From assembly GCA_016932715.1 (NCBI GenBank), contig JAFGCG010000111.1, positions 1 through 64,000 of the forward strand: 64,000 nucleotides of DNA, written 5' to 3'. Origin of the DNA: Anaerolineales bacterium (lineage in GTDB: Bacteria; Chloroflexota; Anaerolineae; Anaerolineales; Villigracilaceae). This document shows, piece after piece, positions 59,571-64,000 of the stretch; within the stretch, counting starts at the first letter, position 1, and the number at the start of each line of letters is the position of its first letter. The translations under genes were made by a program, and so were the position numbers. The notes beneath the pieces are model-generated. The model had not been told where the DNA came from, searched no databases, and saw nothing but the letters and a program-made list of their open reading frames with translations.

Positions 59571-60368
59571 GTGCACTCGCTCAAAGATTATCTGCGCCTT
59601 TACTTCATCATCGAGACCCAATACATCAAAGCGCGCATGCAGTATCGGGCTGACTTTATCATCAGCTCGATCGGCATGTTCTTTTCGAGTCTCGCGACCC
59701 TGGGCATCTTCTGGGTGATCCTCGGTTCCATTCCCGATCTGGCGGGCTGGTCGTTCATGCAACTGGTTTTCATCTATGGTTTCTACATGATCGCCATCTC
59801 GCCCATGCAGATCCTGTTCGACCACATCTGGCAGATCCGCTTTCACGTCCAGCAGGGCACGTTCCTGAAATATTATTTTCGTCCGCTCAACATGATGTTC
59901 TATTACATGTCGGAGATGTTCGACATCAAGGGACTGACTCAACTGGCGGCCGGCATCGTGATCCTGATCTACGCTTCGATCCGGCTGGACCTGGACTGGA
60001 CTCTGCCACGAGTCGCGCTCCTCCTGCTGACGCTTTTCAGCGCCTCGCTGGTGCAGATCTCGATCACGGTGCTGGCGGGCTGCGCAGCCTTCTGGGTCCT
60101 GGATGCTTATCCGGTCCTGGGCCTGGCATGGAAGCTGCGCGAGTTCGCCCCCTATCCAATGAATATCTTCGACGGCGCGTTTCGCTTCACGTTCACGTTT
60201 ATCATTCCGCTTGGCTTTGTCGCGTTCTATCCCTCTCAGCTTTTTTTGCAGCCGGAGGACGTGTCCTCTCTGGTATACTTTTCGCCACTGGTCGGCGTTG
60301 GTCTCTTTGCACTCACCTACTGGGTCTGGACAAAAGGTGTGAACTCCTATACCGGAACGGGATCATAA
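59571..60368 (+). CDS. ABC-2-type permease 2 (DUF990-like)
   Basis: 265 residues starting at GTG 59571, with GGAGG (59560-59564) six bases upstream; the long frame from 59241 overlaps permease 1 and is spurious. Helical segments (FIISSIGMFFSSLATLGIFW, LVFIYGFYMIAISPMQILF, FTFTFIIPLGFVAFYPSQLF) and the loop VQQGTFLKYYFRPLNMMFYY parallel those of permease 1, so the transporter is a heterodimer. It lies 2 nt after permease 1 and 2 nt before the prenyl synthase gene. Confidence 0.88.
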   Translation: MHSLKDYLRLYFIIETQYIKARMQYRADFIISSIGMFFSSLATLGIFWVILGSIPDLAGWSFMQLVFIYGFYMIAISPMQILFDHIWQIRFHVQQGTFLKYYFRPLNMMFYYMSEMFDIKGLTQLAAGIVILIYASIRLDLDWTLPRVALLLLTLFSASLVQISITVLAGCAAFWVLDAYPVLGLAWKLREFAPYPMNIFDGAFRFTFTFIIPLGFVAFYPSQLFLQPEDVSSLVYFSPLVGVGLFALTYWVWTKGVNSYTGTGS

Positions 60369-60370
60369 CA

Positions 60371-61372
60371 ATGGACCTCAAACCGCTTCTTTCCCAAATT
60401 GAGCTGGAACTGCAGAAACAGGTTGCCCGCCTCGACGCGCCGCGCACGAAACCCTTCCATGAGATGTTAACCTATCACATGGGCTGGACAGGCGAAGGCG
60501 CGGGACCCGAAGCAACCGGCAAGCGCATCCGCCCGCTGATGGTGCTGCTGTGTACGGCAGCCTGTGGCGCAAGTTGGCAACTTGCGCTACCTGCCGCGGC
60601 CGCTGTGGAACTCGTCCACAACTTCTCGCTTGTTCATGATGACATTCAGGACAACTCCGACAAGCGGCGCGGACGTACCACGGTCTGGGTCAAATGGGGT
60701 GCGCCGATGGCGATCAACGTGGGGGATGCGCTGTTTGTCATGTCGAATCAAGCGATCATTGACCTGAAGGAAAACTATCCGGCAGAGATCGTCGTCCGCG
60801 CCGCCGAGATTTTGCATAATACCTGCCTCGATCTCACCCGTGGTCAGTTCCTGGACATGTCCTATGAAAAAACGGATGAACTTGCGGTCGAAGACTACTG
60901 GCCGATGATCGCAGGCAAGACGGCCGCCCTGCTCTCCGCGTGCTGCCATATTGGCTCTTTGCTCGGCGGAGCCGATGAATCAAATCAGGACGCCTACCGC
61001 TCGTTTGGGCACTATCTCGGCCTGGCGTTCCAGGTGGAGGATGATATCCTCGGCATTTGGGGCGATGAAGCCGTGACGGGAAAATCTGCTGCGAACGATC
61101 TCATAGAAGGAAAGAAGTCCCTGCCGGTGCTGGCGGGCCTGAGCGCCAGGGGAAGGTTTGCAGAGCGCTGGAAGCAGGGTCGAATTCAGGCAGGAGAGGT
61201 TCAGGAACTGGCGCGCCTCCTGGCGAGCGAAGGCGGGTATGAGGCTGCCGTGGAGGCTGCCAAGCAAATGACCGACCTCGCCCAGATGAGTCTCCGAGGG
61301 GCTGATCCGCAGGGCGAGGCCGGCGGGGCACTGTTCGAGCTGGCAGACAAGCTGCTCAAACGGAATCAGTGA
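60371..61372 (+). CDS. polyprenyl diphosphate synthase
   Basis: 333 residues from ATG 60371; the longer frame to 60128 overlaps the permease and lacks support. Trans-prenyltransferase marks: GKRIRPLMVLL, first Asp-rich motif VHDDIQDNSDKRRGR (DDxxD), GDALFVMSN, and second Asp-rich motif FQVEDDILGIWGD followed by GKSAANDLIEGKKSLP. It condenses IPP with allylic diphosphates; product length (FPP, GGPP or longer) cannot be called. It is the terminal gene of the ABC-2 operon. That raises the idea that the exporter handles an isoprenoid-linked product, but this is only context. Confidence 0.9.
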   Translation: MDLKPLLSQIELELQKQVARLDAPRTKPFHEMLTYHMGWTGEGAGPEATGKRIRPLMVLLCTAACGASWQLALPAAAAVELVHNFSLVHDDIQDNSDKRRGRTTVWVKWGAPMAINVGDALFVMSNQAIIDLKENYPAEIVVRAAEILHNTCLDLTRGQFLDMSYEKTDELAVEDYWPMIAGKTAALLSACCHIGSLLGGADESNQDAYRSFGHYLGLAFQVEDDILGIWGDEAVTGKSAANDLIEGKKSLPVLAGLSARGRFAERWKQGRIQAGEVQELARLLASEGGYEAAVEAAKQMTDLAQMSLRGADPQGEAGGALFELADKLLKRNQ

Positions 61373-61462
61373 CCGGCGGAGGGCGAGCCGGTCGATCTTC
61401 CTGAGAAAAATGAGAAACGAACGCGCAGGCGAACAAGGTGCAGAAGCAGAAGACTAGCCGTG

Positions 61463-61471
61463 TGATATAAT
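61463..61471 (+). promoter_or_regulatory. extended -10 promoter of the tRNA gene
   Basis: TGATATAAT with perfect hexamer 61466-61471, about 64 nt before the tRNA. No -35 is evident. Confidence 0.5.
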
Positions 61472-61534
61472 TTTGACAGACAAAAAAAGAACTCTTGCTC
61501 TCCCCAACTCTGAGCAGGAATGGCGGTTTGAAAT

Positions 61535-61606
61535 GCGGGTGTAGTTCAGTGGTAGAACGCTTGCTTCCCAAGCAAGATATCGTGGGTTCGAGTCCCATCA
61601 CCCGCT
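61535..61606 (+). tRNA. tRNA-Gly (anticodon CCC)
   Basis: Complete cloverleaf: acceptor GCGGGTG/CACCCGC, D arm GTTC/GAAC, anticodon arm CTTGC-TTCCCAA-GCAAG with CCC at positions 34-36, T arm GTGGG-TTCGAGT-CCCAT, discriminator T. It reads GGG codons. CCA is not encoded. A terminator follows 3 nt later. Confidence 0.97.
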
Positions 61607-61609
61607 TTA

Positions 61610-61642
61610 ATGTCGAGGAGAGGCTCCCTCGACATTTTTGTT
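61610..61642 (+). terminator. intrinsic terminator after tRNA-Gly
   Basis: ATGTCGAGG (61610-61618) pairs with CCTCGACAT (61627-61635), followed by TTTTGTTT. Perfect 9-bp stem. Confidence 0.9.
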
Positions 61643-61715
61643 TGTAATTTTGTAAGGTAGCTGTCATGTGCTCCCCCAACGGTCATATGTAGAATCAAGT
61701 CGGAGGTTCCTCAAA

Positions 61716-62111
61716 ATGGTGTCGCCAGAGAATAAAGGAACAATATTGTACATCGAAGATAATCCCGATAATCGTTTACTCGTAAAGCGCATCCTGCTTG
61801 CCGAGGATTACATGCTGCTCGAAGCAGGAGATGCAGGTGAGGCTTTGGATGTCTTAAAACGCACACGTCCGGACCTGATTCTGATGGACATCAACATGCC
61901 CGATACAGACGGCTATAGCCTGACCACGCAGATCAAGGCCATGCCGGGATTCGAACGCGTTCCCATTCTGGCGCTGACTGCAAATGTGATGCGCGGCGAC
62001 AAGGAAAAAACACTGGAAGCCGGATGCGATGGTTATATTCAAAAGCCGATTGATATCGATCTGCTGGCGCGGGAGATCGAAAAATATATTATGAGGAGAC
62101 CGAATGCCTGA
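61716..62111 (+). CDS. single-domain response regulator 1
   Basis: 131 residues, receiver only. Acidic pair IEDNPDN, phospho-Asp in LILMDINMPDTDG, Thr in LALTANV and Lys in GYIQKPIDID. The start at ATG 61716 has CGGAGG at 61701-61706. It resembles DivK/CheY-like adaptor receivers that pass phosphate or dock onto hybrid kinases. It overlaps the next receiver gene by 8 nt, and a GAF-domain sensor follows, so the three probably form one signalling unit with a kinase beyond the window. Confidence 0.9.
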   Translation: MVSPENKGTILYIEDNPDNRLLVKRILLAEDYMLLEAGDAGEALDVLKRTRPDLILMDINMPDTDGYSLTTQIKAMPGFERVPILALTANVMRGDKEKTLEAGCDGYIQKPIDIDLLAREIEKYIMRRPNA

Positions 62112-62547
62112 AAATGTAACAGACACACAGCCGATCAAAAAACCGAATATTCCCAAGGACGCAACCGTCCTGGTTGTCGAGGATAATGTTGCGAACTTTG
62201 TGCTGATTGCCCGCATGCTGGGATATTTGGGCATTCACTGCGAATGGAAGACCTCCGGTTATGAAGTCGTGGAATATGCAGACACGTTACAGCGGTTAGA
62301 CCTGATCTTAATGGATATTCGTCTGCCCTACGAGGATGGGTACGGCGCGCTGAAGAAAATCCGCGCTTCCAGCCGGCTCAAATCCATTCCGATCATTGCC
62401 GTTACGGCGGAAGCCAGCACAGATCAAATGAACAAAGCCAAAAGCTCCGGCTTCGATGGCTTCCTCGGCAAGCCGCTTGACCCGGACAGGTTCCCTGATC
62501 AGATTCGCCGCATCCTGAACGGCGAATCCGTTTGGGAATTCAGCTAA
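62104..62547 (+). CDS. single-domain response regulator 2
   Basis: 147 residues. A ~20-residue N-terminal tail precedes a receiver with VEDNVANF, phospho-Asp in LILMDIRLPYEDG, Thr in AVTAEAS and Lys in GFLGKPLDPD. Its 8-nt overlap with receiver 1 implies coupled translation. Two receivers in tandem without output domains suggest a branched phosphorelay or a phosphate sink. Confidence 0.9.
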   Translation: MPENVTDTQPIKKPNIPKDATVLVVEDNVANFVLIARMLGYLGIHCEWKTSGYEVVEYADTLQRLDLILMDIRLPYEDGYGALKKIRASSRLKSIPIIAVTAEASTDQMNKAKSSGFDGFLGKPLDPDRFPDQIRRILNGESVWEFS

Positions 62548-62561
62548 TCCCTGAGCTCACA

Positions 62562-64000
62562 ATGACTGCCAAGCGCCTAAACAACGATCCTTTTTTCATT
62601 ACTGCTTATTTCATTGCCAGCGGGAATTCGATGGAACTCGTCCAGTATTCAGACCCGCAACGATATGAGGCGACAATTCCGCGTGGAGTGGAGCTTTCGC
62701 TCAGCGACATGGAAAGCTTTCTGAACGAGGGCGCAGTGCAGATCAATTTACAGGACGCTTCAGCGCTTCCTCCGCCGCTGGCGGTTTATACCCGTCAATT
62801 GGGATGTGAGGCAGCCGCGTATGTTCCCATCCTTCAGAAAGGACAACTGCGCGGCTTTGTGTTAATTGGTACACGAGCCGGCCAGGCAATAGACGAGGAG
62901 GTCGTCGATGCGTTTGCCAGGACGATCCGCCTGACCACCAACGCAATGGAGTTGTTGTCTCCCGCTGCCGAACCACTCGGTGACCGCCGGTCGCTGGAAC
63001 GAAAAGCCATTGATGCCCTGGCAGCGAGCAATGCCAATATCGACGACCTGCATTCCTTTTACACGCTCATTCACGACCAGGTTCGTTCGGTCATCGGAAA
63101 CTATGGATTTGTGATCGCGCTGTACGATCAGCGCACGAACTCCATTAACATTCCCTATCTTTTTGAAAACAACGCCTTTTCCTCCATAGATACATTTCCA
63201 TTAGGAGAGGGTCTCACCTCTGTAATCATCCGGACGCGTGAGCCGCTCATGCTGGTCGAAGATACGGAAAAGCGCGCAATTGCGATGGGCGCCAAAATTA
63301 CAGGCAAACCAGCCTTATCCTGGCTGGGTGTTCCCTTACTGGCAAGCGGGGAAGCCATTGGCGCACTTATTGTTCAGGATCTCGAAAACGAAAACAGCTT
63401 CAGCGAGGATGACCTGCGCTTTATGGTTTCCGTTGCGAACCAGGTCTCGGGCGCCATCAATAATGTACGCCTGATCACGGAGAGCAAAAAGACGGCACTT
63501 CAGTTTGAAACTGCGGCAGAGATTGCACGCGATATCAGCAGTTCCCTTGAACTGGATGAACTCCTGCAGAAAGCGGTTGAGTTGATCAGATCCCGCTTTG
63601 ACTTTTATCACGCGGCGATCTTTCTCAAGGATCTGCCGGGTGAGTTTGTCGTCATTCGGGAAGCCACAGGCGAGGCCGGCGCACAGATGAAACGCGCCGG
63701 TCACAAACTCAGCGTTGGGGCAAAGTCGGTCGTTGGATTCGTGGCCGGGAAAGGCGAGCCGCTGATCGTCAACGATACCTCGCGGGATGCCACCTACTAT
63801 CCAAACCCACTACTGCCTGAAACACATGCCGAAGCAGCCATCCCCTTAAAAGTTGGCGACCGAATTGTGGGCGTCCTGGATGTGCAAAGCACGCAAGCGT
63901 ATGCATTCGCAGAAGAGAATCTGCGCACCCTGCAAATCCTTGCCGACCAACTGGCAATTGCTGTGATCAATACCGAGCTGTTCGCTGAAACCCAGGAACA
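62562..64000 (+). CDS. multi-GAF sensor protein, 5' part (runs off the window)
   Basis: Open from ATG 62562 to the end of the window, at least 479 residues. It starts MTAKRLNNDPFFITAYF, followed by a GAF-like domain (~80-130). A clear GAF domain lies at ~165-310 (YGFVIALYDQRTNSINIPYL, LGVPLLASGEAIGALIVQD), with another at ~325-475 (FYHAAIFLKDLPGEFVV, AAIPLKVGDRIVGVLDVQST). No membrane segment is visible. The missing C-terminus probably carries a kinase, phosphatase or cyclase domain. It is 14 nt after receiver 2. The ribosome site is weak. Confidence 0.8.
   Translation, partial: MTAKRLNNDPFFITAYFIASGNSMELVQYSDPQRYEATIPRGVELSLSDMESFLNEGAVQINLQDASALPPPLAVYTRQLGCEAAAYVPILQKGQLRGFVLIGTRAGQAIDEEVVDAFARTIRLTTNAMELLSPAAEPLGDRRSLERKAIDALAASNANIDDLHSFYTLIHDQVRSVIGNYGFVIALYDQRTNSINIPYLFENNAFSSIDTFPLGEGLTSVIIRTREPLMLVEDTEKRAIAMGAKITGKPALSWLGVPLLASGEAIGALIVQDLENENSFSEDDLRFMVSVANQVSGAINNVRLITESKKTALQFETAAEIARDISSSLELDELLQKAVELIRSRFDFYHAAIFLKDLPGEFVVIREATGEAGAQMKRAGHKLSVGAKSVVGFVAGKGEPLIVNDTSRDATYYPNPLLPETHAEAAIPLKVGDRIVGVLDVQSTQAYAFAEENLRTLQILADQLAIAVINTELFAETQE

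Overview
The window looks like the chromosome of an uncultured, probably anaerobic, Chloroflexota bacterium of the Anaerolineae type. Pointers are oligosaccharide import through Opp/Dpp-type transporters, soluble LacI-like/histidine-kinase/AraC hybrid sensors, FIMAH and PLL-propeller secreted proteins, type 2 IPP isomerase, and many short palindromic repeats hugging stop codons. Taxonomy is inferred from gene content only. Most of the window is GC-rich; about 27.7-29.8 kb is clearly AT-richer and carries a broken Rhs gene, so it looks acquired.

Layout. 0-5 kb: the tip of an IS21-like element, then a heterodimeric ABC multidrug exporter preceded by a promoter, a 28-codon leader ORF and a terminator that can be exchanged for an antiterminator (apparent ribosome-mediated attenuation). 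5-7.6 kb: small membrane protein, SpoU methyltransferase, C39-like/TPR lipid-anchored or membrane-anchored protein, and a MITE with a 10-bp target duplication at its stop codon. 7.7-26.3 kb: a hemicellulose-oligosaccharide locus (hybrid sensor, pseudo-receiver, OppF, Tat lipoprotein, two permeases, OppD, GH115 glucuronidase, an unknown toroid-like enzyme, xylulokinase-like FGGY kinase), with a twin 15-bp operator behind the sensor gene. 26.4-29.8 kb: DUF2283, a frameshifted HEPN with its MNT partner, a lipoprotein and an Rhs remnant.

29.8-42.1 kb is the most original part. An OmpR-type regulator and a membrane kinase overlap a gene for a membrane-anchored glycosidase homologue that has lost both catalytic glutamates. 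Nearby are an active-looking paralogue carrying a PLL lectin propeller, an M23-like/PLL protein, and a 1243-residue GH5-VWA-FIMAH protein. The divergent promoters of the two secreted glycosidases carry identical four-fold 11-bp direct repeats exactly 10 nt before the -10. I read this as a self-contained sense-and-degrade system in which a dead glycosidase serves as receptor. The block is bracketed by inverted copies of a ~28-bp motif.

42-53 kb: S9 peptidase, acetyltransferase, duplicated creatininase-like protein, RIO kinase (again with leader ORF and terminator upstream), lipoprotein hydrolase, a YgiT-type/DUF4258 pair, and a second heterodimeric exporter whose two genes are split by a GIY-YIG nuclease flanked by palindromic repeats. 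53-64 kb: housekeeping genes sucC, sucD, acpP, fni, a HAD phosphatase, an ABC-2 exporter, a polyprenyl synthase, tRNA-Gly(CCC), two single-domain receivers and the start of a GAF sensor that runs off the window.

Promoters here repeatedly show an extended -10 (TGnTAnAAT-like), and four genes have the -10 only 6-7 nt before the ATG, so leaderless mRNAs are likely common in this organism.
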